Below, piece after piece: positions 26,811 through 38,572 of a DNA stretch of 64,000 nt. A program made the translations under genes and the position numbers. The stretch lies in NCBI GenBank assembly GCA_963706515.1, contig CAVPMW010000022.1, forward strand, positions 83,811 through 147,810, written 5' to 3'. Under the pieces are notes generated by a model, which ran no database searches, had not been told where the DNA came from, and saw nothing but the letters and a program-made list of their open reading frames with translations. Positions within the stretch are counted from its first letter, which is position 1; each line of letters begins with the position of its first letter. The DNA comes from CAVPMW01 sp963706515. Lineage in GTDB: Bacteria; Chloroflexota; Anaerolineae; Anaerolineales; UBA4823.

Positions 26811-28366
26811 GTGAACCGCTACCTTTACTTCGCTGTCTTCTCCACCGGCATGACCGTGCTGGCTATGGAGCTGGCAGCTTCGCGCCTGCTGGGGAGCGTC
26901 TTCGGCACCAGCAACCTGGTGTGGGCCTCCATCATCGGGCTGATCCTGATCTACCTCACGGTGGGATATTTCATCGGCGGGCGCTGGGCGGACCGCTCGC
27001 CCTACCCGCGCACGATGTACCTGGTGATGGCCTGGGGCGCTTTCTGCGCCGGATTGGTGCCGCTGATTGCCCGCCCGGTGCTGCGCGTGGCGGCTGACGC
27101 CTTCGACACGCTCACCCTGGGCATCTTATTCGGCTCGTTCACCGCGGTGCTGGTGCTCTTCATGCTGCCGGTGACCCTGCTGGGGACGATCTCGCCCTTC
27201 GCCATCCGCCTGTCGATCAGCGATGCGCAGACGGCCGGGCGCGTCTCGGGGCGCATCTACGCCATCTCGACGCTGGGCTCGTTCGTCGGCACCTTCCTGC
27301 CGGTGCTGCTGTTCATCCCCCTGGTCGGGACGACCTTCACCTTCTTAGGCTTCAGCCTGTACCTGCTGACTGTGGCCCTGGTGGGACTGGGGCTGCGCAC
27401 GGGCTGGAAGACCGCGCTGCGCTGGGCCTGGATGCCGCTGGTGATCGCTGGCGCTGGCGCGCTGCTGGTCGCGCGGTCCGATCAAGGCAACAGCCGGGCA
27501 GATCTACGAGGGCGAATCGGCCTACAACTACATCCAGGTGCTGGAGCAGGACGGCTACCGCTACCTGCGCCTGAACGAAGGGCAGGGCATCCACTCGGCA
27601 TGGCACCCGACCGGCTGCTCTTACGGCGGTCCCTGGGAGCAGTTCCTGGTGGCGCCCTTTTTCAACACCGGACCCTACGGCCCCGAGCAGGTGCAGCGCA
27701 TGGCGATCGTCGGGCTGGCGGCCGGGACACTCGCCCGCCAGGCTACGGCGGTCTTTGGTCCGATCCCGATCGACGGCTACGAGATCGACCCGCAGATCAT
27801 CGAGGTCGGGCGCAAGTACTTCGATATGAACGAGCCCAACCTGAATGCCATCCCGCAGGACGGGCGCTGGGGCCTGGAGCACAGCGCGCAGCAAATACCA
27901 GCTCATTGCTTTGGATGCCTACCGCCCGCCGTACATCCCCTGGCACCTGACCACCCGCGAGTTTTTCCAGGTGGTGCACGACCACCTTACGGAGGACGGG
28001 GTCATGGCGATCAACGTCGGACGCGCGCCGGGCGACCGCCGTCTGATCGATGGACTGGTCGGCACGATCCGCACGGTGTTCCCTTCGGTGCACGTGATGG
28101 ACATCCCGGACACGTTCAACTCGATCATCTATGCCAGCGTGCAGCCGACCCAGCCGCAAGACCTGTACGATAACCTGGTTTACCTGTACACGCAGCGCAA
28201 GGTGCATCCGCTGTTGGTACAGGCGATCGCAACGACCCTGGAAAACATCCAGCCAACCACCGACAGCCAGACGGTCTACACCGACGACCGGGCGCCGATC
28301 GAATGGGAGACCAATAACATGGTGCTGAAATTCCTATTCTCGAAAGACATGGAGCGATTGCAATGA
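26811..28366 (+). CDS. Membrane-anchored spermidine-synthase-like protein; two frameshifts
   Basis: About 517 aa after repair, GTG start. The first ~220 residues hold six or more transmembrane helices of the MFS-like fused type (GMTVLAMELAASRLLGSVFG, then YFIGGRWADRSP). The C-terminal half is a class I methyltransferase-fold domain of the polyamine aminopropyltransferase family (VGLAAGTLARQ, then IDGYEIDPQIIEVGRKYF). The typical catalytic Asp after the second block maps to LIALDAYRPPYIPWHLTTREF. Extra bases near 27479 and 27888 shift the frame twice by +1. True polyamine synthesis is not certain for these fused proteins. It overlaps the next gene by four bases. Confidence 0.8.
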
Positions 28367-29031
28367 AATCTGGCTGGCTATATCAAGCGCTGAGCTGGGT
28401 CATCACCTTGTTGACCCCGCTGGCGCTGGTGCTGACCGCGGTGCGGCTGCTGCTGACGCCGGTGACGGTGTACGTGGAATACAATACGCCGGGGTTCCCG
28501 CCCGACCCATTTGGGTTCACCAAAGAGGACCGGCTGTACTGGTCGCAGATTGGCATGAATTACCTGCTGAACGATGCCGGGGTCAATTACGTGGGGGATT
28601 TACGCTTCGCAGACGGCAAGCCGGTGTATAACGAGCGCGAGCTGCGCCATTACGAGGACGCGAAAAGGGTGCTTAAACAAGCGCTGGCGCTGTGGATTGG
28701 GGCGCTCGCGGCGCTCATCGCCCTGGGGATCTGGGGGTGGCTCGGGGGTTGGTGGGAGCTCTTCCGCCGCGGGCTGCGCCGCGGCGCCTGGCTGACTCTG
28801 ATCTTGATAGCTCTCGTTTTGGTGCTGGTGCTGGTGGCATTCCAGGGCTTCTTCGTGGCTTTCCACGAGGCGCTCTTCCCGGCGGGAACCTGGACGTTCG
28901 AGTGGAGCGATACGTTTATCCGCCTGTTCCCGGAGCGCTTCTGGAGGGATGTGTTTGTCTACGTGGGGGTGCTGACGCTCATCCCGGCAGTGGTATTGGT
29001 TTTGTTGCTGCGCAAACGGAAATCAGATTAA
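28363..29031 (+). CDS. DUF1461 (TIGR01906-type) integral membrane protein
   Basis: 222 aa with four predicted helices (about 8-30, 105-128, 143-165, 198-217). YNERELRHYEDAK and AGTWTFEWSDTFIRLFPERFW match the two conserved blocks of this family. Function is unknown. It is translationally coupled (ATGA) to the spermidine-synthase-like gene, so both are one transcription unit. A CCGAAAA-type hairpin element follows 11 bp after the stop. Confidence 0.75.
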   Translation: MKSGWLYQALSWVITLLTPLALVLTAVRLLLTPVTVYVEYNTPGFPPDPFGFTKEDRLYWSQIGMNYLLNDAGVNYVGDLRFADGKPVYNERELRHYEDAKRVLKQALALWIGALAALIALGIWGWLGGWWELFRRGLRRGAWLTLILIALVLVLVLVAFQGFFVAFHEALFPAGTWTFEWSDTFIRLFPERFWRDVFVYVGVLTLIPAVVLVLLLRKRKSD

Positions 29032-29042
29032 TAGGGAAAATA

Positions 29043-29095
29043 TCCGAAAACGAGGTTCAGGCGGCGCAAAGCGCCACCTGAACCTCGTTTTCGGA
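29043..29095. repeat. Hairpin element, CCGAAAA family, copy 2
   Basis: Arms of 25 bp (TCCGAAAACGAGGTTCAGG... with one C-T difference that still pairs as G-U) around an AAA loop, ending CCTCGTTTTCGGA. It lies between the convergent DUF1461 gene and gpmA, touching both. Confidence 0.9.
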
Positions 29096-29099
29096 ACCT

Positions 29100-29857
29100 T
29101 TAGTGGGCTTTCCCCTGGTTGGCGACGGCTTCGGCGGCTTTGCGCACGGCGTCCGGGTCGCCAAGGTAATAAGAGGTAAGCGGGTGCAGGTCGGCGTCCA
29201 GCTCGTACACCAGGGGGATGCCGGTGGGGATGTTCAGCTCGGGGATGGCCTCGTCGGAGACCTTGTCCAGGTACTTGACCAGGGCACGCAGGCTGTTGCC
29301 GTGGGCGGCAATCAGCACCCGCTGGCCCGATTTGACCACCGGGGAAATGGTGCAGTGCCAGTAGGGCAGCATGCGCTCGACCGTGTTTTTGAGCGACTTC
29401 GGTCAGGGGCAGCTCGGCGGGCGCCAGACCGGCGTAGCGGCGGATCCAGCCAGGGTAGCGCGGGTCATCCGGGTCCAGCGCCGGCGGGGGGACGTCGTAG
29501 CTGCGCCGCCAGAGCTTGACCTGCGCTTCGCCGAATTTTTCCGCCATTTCGCCTTGTTCAGCCCTTGCAGAGCGCCGTAATGGCGCTCGTTGAGCTGCCA
29601 GGCTTGCACCACCGGGAATCCACTCCAGGTCCATCTCTTCCAGGACGATCCACAGGGTATCGATGGCGCGCTTGAGCACGGAGGTATAGGCCAGGTCGAA
29701 GGCAAATCCCTCGGCTTTGAGCAGCTGACCGGCGGTCATGAGCTTCCTGGACGCCCTGCTCGGTCAGACCGACGTCGGTCCAGCCGGTGAAGCGGTTTTC
29801 CAGGTTCCAGGTGCTCTGCCCGTGGCGGAGCAGGACGAGTTTGAACTCAGTTTTCAT
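29100..29857 (-). CDS. gpmA: 2,3-bisphosphoglycerate-dependent phosphoglycerate mutase; frameshifted
   Basis: About 250 aa after repair. It interconverts 3- and 2-phosphoglycerate in glycolysis. LVLLRHGQSTWNLENRFTGW contains the phospho-accepting His; ERHYGALQGLNK, PRYPGWIRRYAGL and LIAAHGNSLRALVKYLDK (second active-site His) are in three different frames. About five indels separate them. An AGAAAGGA site lies upstream. The C-terminus (TGIPLVYELDADLHP to VANQGKAH) is intact. Confidence 0.87.
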
Positions 29858-29885
29858 AGCTAAATGAGATATCCTTTCTCATAGC

Positions 29886-29918
29886 GAGGCGGCTCCACCA
29901 CCCTGGGGAAGCCGCCTC
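29886..29918 (-). terminator. Hairpin between the ugpC-type gene and gpmA
   Basis: GAGGCGGCT/AGCCGCCTC (9 bp) with a 15-base loop. It follows the ATPase gene but has no U-run on the minus strand, so it may be a weak terminator, processing site or attenuator. Confidence 0.4.
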
Positions 29919-29945
29919 CTTTAATCAAACCTTGTGCGCTAAGAC

Positions 29946-31054
29946 TTAGCGAATGGCTTTTTCGGTCTCCTGGTCGAAGATGTGCATGTTGTCCATGTTG
30001 AAGACCACCTGTGATCGTGATCGCCCATGTGGAAGCGGGTGCGCGGGTCGACGCGGGCGACGAAGCTGTTCTCGCCGGTCATCAGGTAGACGAAGATTTC
30101 ATTGCCCATCAGCTCGGTCACGTCCACCTTGCGCTTCCACCGGCTGCGCGACGATGCCCGGCGGGGCGAACTCGCGGGTTGTGGATGTCTTCCGGGCGGA
30201 TGCCGAAGATGATCGTCCTTGCCGACGTAGGGCATATAGGTCGCTGTCCGGTCTCGCGGGACTTTCACCGTGAAGGAGCCGCCATCCACGATCAGGCTTC
30301 CCGCCATCCTTGCGCAGCTTGGCGGGGAAGAAGTTCATCGCCGGCGAGCCGATGAAGCCGGCCACGAACAGGTTGTCCGGGCGGTCGTACAGGTTCTGCG
30401 GGGTATCGATCTGCTGCAGAACGCCCTTGTTCATCACCGCGATGCGGGTCGCCATGGTCATGGCTTCCATCTGGTCGTGGGTCACGTAGATGAAGGTGGT
30501 CTGCAGCTGCTGGTGCAGCTTGCTGATGTCGGCGCGCGTCTGGACGCGCAGCTTGGCGTCCAGGTTGGAGAGCGGCTCGTCGAAGAGGAAAACCTTTGGC
30601 TCGCGCACGATGGCCCGCCCCACTGCCACACGCTGGCGCTGACCGCCGGAGAGCTGGCGGGGTTTGCGGTCGAGCAGGTTCTCGATGCCCAGGATCTGCG
30701 GCTGCTTCTTCGACCCGGCGCTTGATCTCTTCTTTGGGAGTCTTGCGCAGCTTGAGGCCGAAGGCCATGTTGTCAAACACGGTCATATGCGGGTACAGCG
30801 CGTAGGACTGGAACACCATGGCGATGTCGCGGTCCTTCGGGGCACATCGTTGACGACCTGGTCGCCGATCAGGATCCTGCCCGTCGCGTGATCTCTTCCA
30901 GACCAGCCAGGCAGCGCAGGGCGGTGGTCTTGCCGCAGCCGGACGGACCGACCAGGACCAGGAATTCTTTGTCCTCGATCTCGATGTTCAGGTCGTTGAC
31001 TGCGGTGACATCCCCAAACTTCTTGAATACATGATCATACGTTACACTTGCCAT
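29946..31054 (-). CDS. Sugar ABC transporter ATP-binding protein (UgpC/MalK type); frameshifted
   Basis: About 368 aa after repair. Cytoplasmic ATPase with Walker A GPSGCGKTTA, signature LSGGQRQRVAVGRAI, Walker B FLFDEPLSNLDAKLR, H-loop YVTHDQMEAMT and a C-terminal MalK-type TOBE region (DVTELMGNEIFVYLMTGE). The stop is at 29946 (HIFDQETEKAIR end). The start at 31054 has AAGGAG. Around eight frame changes occur. No permease or binding-protein gene is adjacent, so it may serve several sugar transporters like MsiK; that is inference. Confidence 0.83.
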
Positions 31055-31094
31055 TGATCTTTCTCCTTTCTCGGATAGGGAATATAGTGATTTT

Positions 31095-31122
31095 ATTATA
31101 TGCACGGCTTGTCGAAATGCAA
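31095..31122 (-). promoter_or_regulatory. Promoter of the UgpC-type ATPase gene
   Basis: TTGCAT (31122-31117), 16-bp spacer, TATAAT (31100-31095), 40 bp upstream of the start codon. Confidence 0.55.
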
Positions 31123-31221
31123 TCAATTGGAATGACAATTTGTATCAGATTGCAGTAATGATCAATCGTCAGGATTGCACCTTGCTGAAATACCCCGTTG
31201 CTCAGAATGTAGAATGACGTC

Positions 31222-33833
<2,612 letters not shown>

Positions 33834-33905
33834 GGGTGGTTCAGGCCGGGCAAAGTGAGCAGGGATACGCTATTTTGCCCATCCCAGGATCGTGATCTAA
33901 TCCAT

Positions 33906-34193
33906 TTATGAAATCACAATATCATCCAGCGAGAGCACGAGAGCTTTTGCGATGCGGGTCAACACCTCTAACGAACCTTTCCGCTTGCCGGACTCCAGCT
34001 GAGACAAATAGGGGACGCTGATGCCGGCTGCTTCAGCCAGCTCCTGCTGGGTCATCCCGCGATATTCACGCCAGACCTTGATCGGATTGGCACCATCCAG
34101 GATGGCATACACCACCTCCCCGGGGACCAGCTCTTCATCACCTTGTTTCAGGGCATCCTTGACAGCGTCATAATCGCGAATATCGTTCGACAT
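33906..34193 (-). CDS. XRE-family helix-turn-helix protein (antitoxin-like)
   Basis: 95 aa. After an N-terminal segment of ~35 residues (PGEVVYAILDGANPIKVWRE) there is a Cro/C1 HTH: MTQQELAEAAGISVPYLSQLESGKRKGS. This layout is that of HigA/RelB-associated antitoxins and stand-alone XRE regulators. No toxin partner is next to it; the nearest upstream pair is vapBC. GAGGAGG precedes the ATG. It ends 73 bp beyond the convergent mutS stop. Confidence 0.75.
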   Translation of the reverse strand: MSNDIRDYDAVKDALKQGDEELVPGEVVYAILDGANPIKVWREYRGMTQQELAEAAGISVPYLSQLESGKRKGSLEVLTRIAKALVLSLDDIVIS

Positions 34194-34260
34194 TTCAGCC
34201 TCCTCTTCCGATAACGTGGAGCATCAAGTGTAACTTACAGACTATGTTCCAATCTATCTC

Positions 34261-34732
34261 CTAAAATTCAGAGAGATATCTCCGATACCAGGCCAAAAAA
34301 TCACCCGGTGTACCGACTGGGAAGGGGATACTTTCGCGAACGATGGCATTCTCTAAGAAATGATTCGCATCCAATGTCGCCAGGAATGCACAGCGCGCTC
34401 TCCCACGCATCTGCCAATATCTGTGCATCTCCGGAATGACGGATAATTTCCAGACAGCGCCGCTTCAGCTCACCAGAGGCGGGGTTTACAACCTCTACCA
34501 TTGCACGGTCTAATAACAGCGCCAGACCGGGAAGCTGGTCTGGCGCTTTCCGCCGCAACACATCTTCGATCTCTTCCAAGACCTGGGAACTCAAGAGTAT
34601 GTGGACAGCGCCAGCCTCACCCAGCTTGAGGATCATCCGCGCTCCGCCCGTTGCGGACCAGATGCCAGCAAACAATGCGCTGGTGTCTAAGAAAACCCTG
34701 GGTTTAGTACTGACCAGATTCGCGACGCTCAC
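34261..34732 (-). CDS. PIN-domain toxin (VapC-like); one frameshift
   Basis: About 156 aa after repair, GTG start overlapping the antitoxin by 29 bp. The PIN fold is shown by RVFLDTSALFAG (first Asp), VLEEIEDVL (Glu) and HSGDAQILADAWE (Asp pair). In the given frame the end is scrambled (ALCIPGDIGCES). One extra base near 34400 hides the normal end: CAFLATLDANHFLENAI, then PFPVGTPGDFLAWYRRYLSE, stop TAG at 34261-34263. PIN toxins are metal-dependent RNases. As written the toxin would be truncated or misfolded. Confidence 0.75.
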
Positions 34733-34964
34733 GTAAAGCCCCCAGCATACTCTCGAGCGTCTCCCCCTCACTTGAAAGCGCACTCGCAATCCGCTCAGCC
34801 AGAACATCTACCTCGGAACGTCGCGGTGAGAGCACGAAAACTCCCCCTAAATCCAACAAGGTAAGCTCATCGCCAGGCTGCAGTCGATACGCCTCCCGCA
34901 GGGCTTTGGGCAGGGTTACTAATCCGCGCTGAGCAAGCTGAATTTTAATCGTATCCTCGATCAT
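34704..34964 (-). CDS. AbrB/SpoVT-type antitoxin (VapB-like)
   Basis: 86 aa. The swapped-hairpin DNA-binding domain is in residues 1-50 (IQLAQRGLVTLPKALREAYR, then GDELTLLDLGGVFVLSP). The C-terminal part (SALSSEGETLESMLGALRER) is the toxin-binding helix. It is first in the pair and overlaps the PIN toxin gene. A GGAAGG site lies upstream. Its own promoter carries a 15-bp palindrome, likely its operator. Confidence 0.85.
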   Translation of the reverse strand: MIEDTIKIQLAQRGLVTLPKALREAYRLQPGDELTLLDLGGVFVLSPRRSEVDVLAERIASALSSEGETLESMLGALRERRESGQY

Positions 34965-34991
34965 AGCGCACCTTCCTTATGCAGATAAACC

Positions 34992-35035
34992 GATAATCTG
35001 ATTATCAGTATATCAGAAAAACATAAATTATTCAA
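34992..35035 (-). promoter_or_regulatory. vapBC promoter with operator palindrome
   Basis: TTGAAT (35035-35030), 17-bp spacer, TATACT (35012-35007). GATAATC-T-GATTATC (34992-35006), a perfect 7+1+7 palindrome, begins right after the -10 box, the usual place for antitoxin autorepression. Confidence 0.6.
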
Positions 35036-35157
35036 TATAGGACTTACGTAATTCGCTGAGGAATTGCCGGAAATTGGGGTGTAGAGCGGGAGGACACCCG
35101 CCGCTTTCTCCCGTGCTCTTGGGTATGAGCTAATTTTACCCAAGAACTATGCTGTTG

Positions 35158-35499
35158 TTAAGGTTCAAGCAACTGTCGCCTAGCTTGCTTCTTAACAGCT
35201 TTATATCCAAGAATTACTGCACAAGAAACCAGATACCACACCAATATATTCAGCAGCAATGTCAATACATGGAAATTCTGGATGTTTGTGGCGATGCATA
35301 AAGTATTTTGCACACATCGGCCTCCCTGCACGTATTCGAATATGGTCATAATAGGAAAAGGGAAGCCCCGGTTCGCATGCCAAGTTACCTTCGAAGTCGC
35401 TTCAAACTCAGTCGTTATGGCTGAGGAAGTCAACGTCAATATTACTAGAAGTGTGATCTTCATGTAACTAGGTCGCAGAAACAACCAGATTTTTTTCAT
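35158..35499 (-). CDS. Small membrane protein, unknown
   Basis: 113 aa with two hydrophobic helices (about 12-30 and 78-100) and a Lys/Arg-rich tail, so both ends are probably cytoplasmic. GAGGGAG is well spaced before the ATG. Two or three cysteines lie in the outer loop (GGRCVQNTLCIATN). I do not recognise a family. AT content is higher than in neighbours, which may indicate transfer. Confidence 0.5.
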   Translation of the reverse strand: MKKIWLFLRPSYMKITLLVILTLTSSAITTEFEATSKVTWHANRGFPFPIMTIFEYVQGGRCVQNTLCIATNIQNFHVLTLLLNILVWYLVSCAVILGYKAVKKQARRQLLEP

Positions 35500-35651
35500 G
35501 GCGATTTACTCCCTCGCGAACCCCAATGTTCATCTTACAGCCATTGCCCATCTTAGACGGCCGCAGCATGGATTCCTCGCCCTTTCAGGGCTCGGAATGA
35601 CTCTTTATTAAGCGTGGTGAATTATCTTATCCCGTAAGATCATTATTTAAA

Positions 35652-36306
35652 TTACTTCACCAGCTGTCGCGTGAGCAGGCTGCCCAGGATGGCGCAGGCA
35701 TCGGTCGGCAGGTAGTGCGGGGCATTCGCCTCGAACAGCACCTGGCACGAGGCGGGGAACTCCTCGTCGCCAGCCCAATAGGCGACCAGGAGATACAGGG
35801 CGGGGAGCAGCGTGGAACTCGAATGCCAGGTCGCCCGGGATGGGCAGGTCAGGGGTGCTCTGCGGCGGGTAGCCGCCCAGCCGCCGGGCAGCCTCGGCGA
35901 AGGTCGCCAGATTGTCATGAAAGCGGCGGGCGATGACGGCGCCGGTGTAGCCCTGGAAAGCCTGGTTGTAGAACCTGCCGTCGGGCAGCTCGCCGAAGGA
36001 GACCCAATATCCCAGGCGGGGAGCGCCATCGGCGTGGGTGAAATAGTAGAGCAGGAGCGCCTGCAGGAAATCCGGCAGTATGTCCCCTGCAGCGTCCGTC
36101 GCCACTCCGCCGGGGTAGCCGAGCTGGAGCGGCTGGCCCATATAGGCAAGCCGGAATTCACCGGTCGCAGCGGACAGCGCATGATACGCACAACCTGCAT
36201 GGGCGGCGAGCGCTTCCGGCGTGCGGCTGGCGAGCTGCTGGCGCAGCTCATCTACGCGAGAAGCCAGTACAGAATAATCGGGCGGGCGAAAGGGTTGCTC
36301 CGGCAA
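35652..36306 (-). CDS. DUF3786-type protein; one frameshift
   Basis: About 217 aa after repair. LPDFLQALLLYYFTHADG, YWVSFGELPDGRFYNQAFQG and the C-terminal YWAGDEEFPASCQVLFEANA with HYLPTDACAILG fit the DUF3786 family as I know it (some members in anaerobes near corrinoid enzymes). The frame changes near 35815; the first frame continues to 35647 as nonsense, whereas the alternative frame ends properly at 35652 (TRQLVK). Function unknown. Confidence 0.65.
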
Positions 36307-36386
36307 CAGGAATACTTCCTCAGGGCAGCTTACAGCTTTGTAGGTGCCTTTTCAGGGTCACCTTACGAATCAGGTAGCTAAACCGC

Positions 36387-36415
36387 TTGCATTGATTTAT
36401 TGCAATTTGTATAAT
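36387..36415 (+). promoter_or_regulatory. Strong sigma-70-type promoter
   Basis: TTGCAT (36387-36392), 17-bp spacer, perfect TATAAT (36410-36415). It faces the small membrane-protein gene at 36492. Confidence 0.6.
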
Positions 36416-36491
36416 CTTATCAGACTCAGTTGATTCGTCCCTAGGGAAAAAGGATTTTTGTGACTGAGTCGCCTGTGGAGAGGGGAAAGCT

Positions 36492-36698
36492 GTGCAACTG
36501 TGGGTTATTGCTGTGAGTATCGGTGTTTGGGTGCTGACCTCAGCAGTAATGCTGCTTGCCTTGTTTAAGCTCTCCGCGCAGGCGGATCGTAATGATCAGG
36601 ATGACGCGTGGGACGGCGACCCGCAACCAAACAGCCACAAGGAGGTTCTATCGTCTGAGATACCGACAAGGCCTATCTTGAACGAATCAACTCCATAA
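36492..36698 (+). CDS. Single-pass small membrane protein, unknown
   Basis: 68 aa, GTG start with a GGAG about 12 bases upstream and a good promoter 77 bp before. Residues 4-28 form one transmembrane helix (VIAVSIGVWVLTSAVMLLAL); the rest is acidic and polar. I recognise no family. Confidence 0.45.
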   Translation: MQLWVIAVSIGVWVLTSAVMLLALFKLSAQADRNDQDDAWDGDPQPNSHKEVLSSEIPTRPILNESTP

Positions 36699-37015
36699 GA
36701 AGACCTGCTGGCTTACATCGCAGCTTCATCGCACGAGCGGGTTTTCAGAATGTTGCGCTCGACATCGCTGCCCGCGGTCGACCACAGCCCCAATCATTGA
36801 GGACTTCATTGAAGGTGGTCGCCGCCATGCTCCCCGAGCGCAACATTATTTAAAAGAAAAATCCGAAAATTGGGTGATGAGTTGGCATTCGCCAACTCAT
36901 CACCCAATTTTCGGTAATAGCGACGGGAACTGCGTAAGCTTCCAGGGCGTTAGGAAAATGGTAGAATTCAGCAATACTGCCTATTGGGCTAGTGACTGCA
37001 CTTTAGGGAGAATGC
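36699..37015. other. Intergenic region with hairpin copy 3
   Basis: A 317-bp gap without a credible gene. Besides the hairpin at 36863-36914, AGGGAGAATGC before 37016 is the ribosome site of the next gene. Confidence 0.4.
36863..36914. repeat. Hairpin element, CCGAAAA family, copy 3
   Basis: Arms of 24 bp around ATTC, starting CCGAAAATTGGGTGATG and ending CACCCAATTTTCGG. Its arms are related to copy 1 with paired (compensatory) differences. It lies between two genes on the same strand, not a convergent pair. Confidence 0.9.
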
Positions 37016-37789
37016 ATGGATAACACGATTGCCAGTGTAGCGCCTCCAGGGAGGTTCCAGTTCGGTTGGGTAGGGGACGTCTACTTCCACCCACGCCAGC
37101 TGTTCACGCGCATCGCCGCAGCGAATTCAGGGCTGTGGCAGACCCCAATGCTGCTGCTCTCGCTCTCGGCTGTTTTGCTGGTTATCGCCGGCGGGTGGAT
37201 CAAACAATCGACAGGCAGCACCGCGATCGAGATACCCCCCCAGTTCCAATACTACACCCCCGAGCAGCAGGCCCAGTTCCAGCAGGCGATGGCAGCCACC
37301 CAGGGACCGGTTTTCCTGTACGTATTCCCAGGGCTGGTCGCCATTTTTCGGGTGTGGCTGGGCTGGCTGCTGGTGGGCGGCTTGATCCACCTGATCAGCA
37401 CCATGCTGGGCGGCCGCGGCTCGACCGGGACGACCATGAACGTGGTCGCCTGGAGCGGGATGCCGTTCTTCCTGCGCGACCTGCTGCGCCTGGTGGCGCT
37501 GCTGGTGACCCATAACGCTGTGCGCTCGCCGGGACTGGCAGGTTTTGTCCCAGCTTCGGAAGCGCAGCTCGGAATCTTCCTGACGGCGCTCCTGGGAGCG
37601 GTGGATATCTACCTGATCTGGGCGATCGTGCTGATCAGCCTGGGCGTGCGCATCAGCACCTCTATCACAACCATAAAAGCCGTGCTGGGCGCCATCATCA
37701 CCATCCTGCTGGTGCTGTCCTTACAGGCTGGGCTGAGCTACCTGACCTCCCGCTTGAGCGGGCTGACCGTCATCCGGCCTTTCTTCTAA
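37016..37789 (+). CDS. Yip1-family membrane protein
   Basis: 257 aa. DVYFHPRQLFTRIAAAN at the N-terminus and about five helices (43-61, 100-128, 145-165, 178-205, 218-240) fit bacterial Yip1-domain proteins. The residues 65-95 stretch is an outer loop rich in Gln. It starts the cluster with the ABC ATPase 36 bp further on, so may act with the exporter. Function is not established for this bacterial family. Confidence 0.65.
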   Translation: MDNTIASVAPPGRFQFGWVGDVYFHPRQLFTRIAAANSGLWQTPMLLLSLSAVLLVIAGGWIKQSTGSTAIEIPPQFQYYTPEQQAQFQQAMAATQGPVFLYVFPGLVAIFRVWLGWLLVGGLIHLISTMLGGRGSTGTTMNVVAWSGMPFFLRDLLRLVALLVTHNAVRSPGLAGFVPASEAQLGIFLTALLGAVDIYLIWAIVLISLGVRISTSITTIKAVLGAIITILLVLSLQAGLSYLTSRLSGLTVIRPFF

Positions 37790-37825
37790 AAGCCGCATTG
37801 AAATTGTCGCAAAGAAATTGTCAAA

Positions 37826-38572
37826 ATGAGTGAGACCGTTGAGGCAGCGCCCTACGTGCAGCTCCAGGGACTGCAAAAAACGTATCTGATGGGCCAGGTA
37901 GCGGTGCATGCCCTGGCAGGGGTGGACCTGGTAATCCAGCCGAAAACACTGCTGGTGGTGATGGGACCCTCGGGATCGGGCAAATCGACCTTGCTGCACC
38001 TGCTGGGCGGCCTGGACCGCGCAACTGCCGGGCACATCCAGGTGGGAGAGCAGGAGCTGGAAAGCCTGGACGAAAATGAGCTGGCGGTCTTCCGCCGGAA
38101 GACGGTAGGCTTTATCTTCCAGTCCTTCAACCTGATTGCCAGCATGTCTGCCCTGGAAAATGTGGAATTTCCGATGCGTTTTGCCCAGGTGCCGCGGCGG
38201 GAGAGAAAAGAACGCGCAATGCATCTGCTGCAGCAGGTGGGGCTGGAGGACCGGGCGCTCCACAAGCCGACGGAGCTTTCCGGGGGCCAGCAGCAGCGGG
38301 TGGCGATCGCCCGGGCGCTGGTCAACAACCCCCAGCTGATCCTGGCGGATGAGCCCACCGGCAACCTGGACACCTCCAGCGGTTTGGGCATCATGCGCCT
38401 GCTCTCCGAGCTGCACCTGGGCGAACGGACGGTTATCGTGGTGACGCACGATGCGCGCATGACCCAGTTTGCTACCCACACCATCCAGCTCCTGGATGGG
38501 CGCATACAGGACGGAAATGGGACAGATCCTGGCTCGGAAAAAATTAAAATGGATGAAACGGAACATGGCTAA
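37826..38572 (+). CDS. ABC transporter ATP-binding protein (LolD/MacB type)
   Basis: 248 aa. Walker A GPSGSGKSTLL, Q-loop FQSFNLIASM, signature LSGGQQQRVAIARAL, Walker B LILADEPTGNLDTSSG and H-loop VTHDARMTQ are complete. It powers a MacB-type permease coded 1.8 kb downstream. Between them is a secreted CARDB/TIG-type protein, so the three probably form one system moving or sensing envelope substrates. The stop overlaps the next start. Confidence 0.88.
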   Translation: MSETVEAAPYVQLQGLQKTYLMGQVAVHALAGVDLVIQPKTLLVVMGPSGSGKSTLLHLLGGLDRATAGHIQVGEQELESLDENELAVFRRKTVGFIFQSFNLIASMSALENVEFPMRFAQVPRRERKERAMHLLQQVGLEDRALHKPTELSGGQQQRVAIARALVNNPQLILADEPTGNLDTSSGLGIMRLLSELHLGERTVIVVTHDARMTQFATHTIQLLDGRIQDGNGTDPGSEKIKMDETEHG

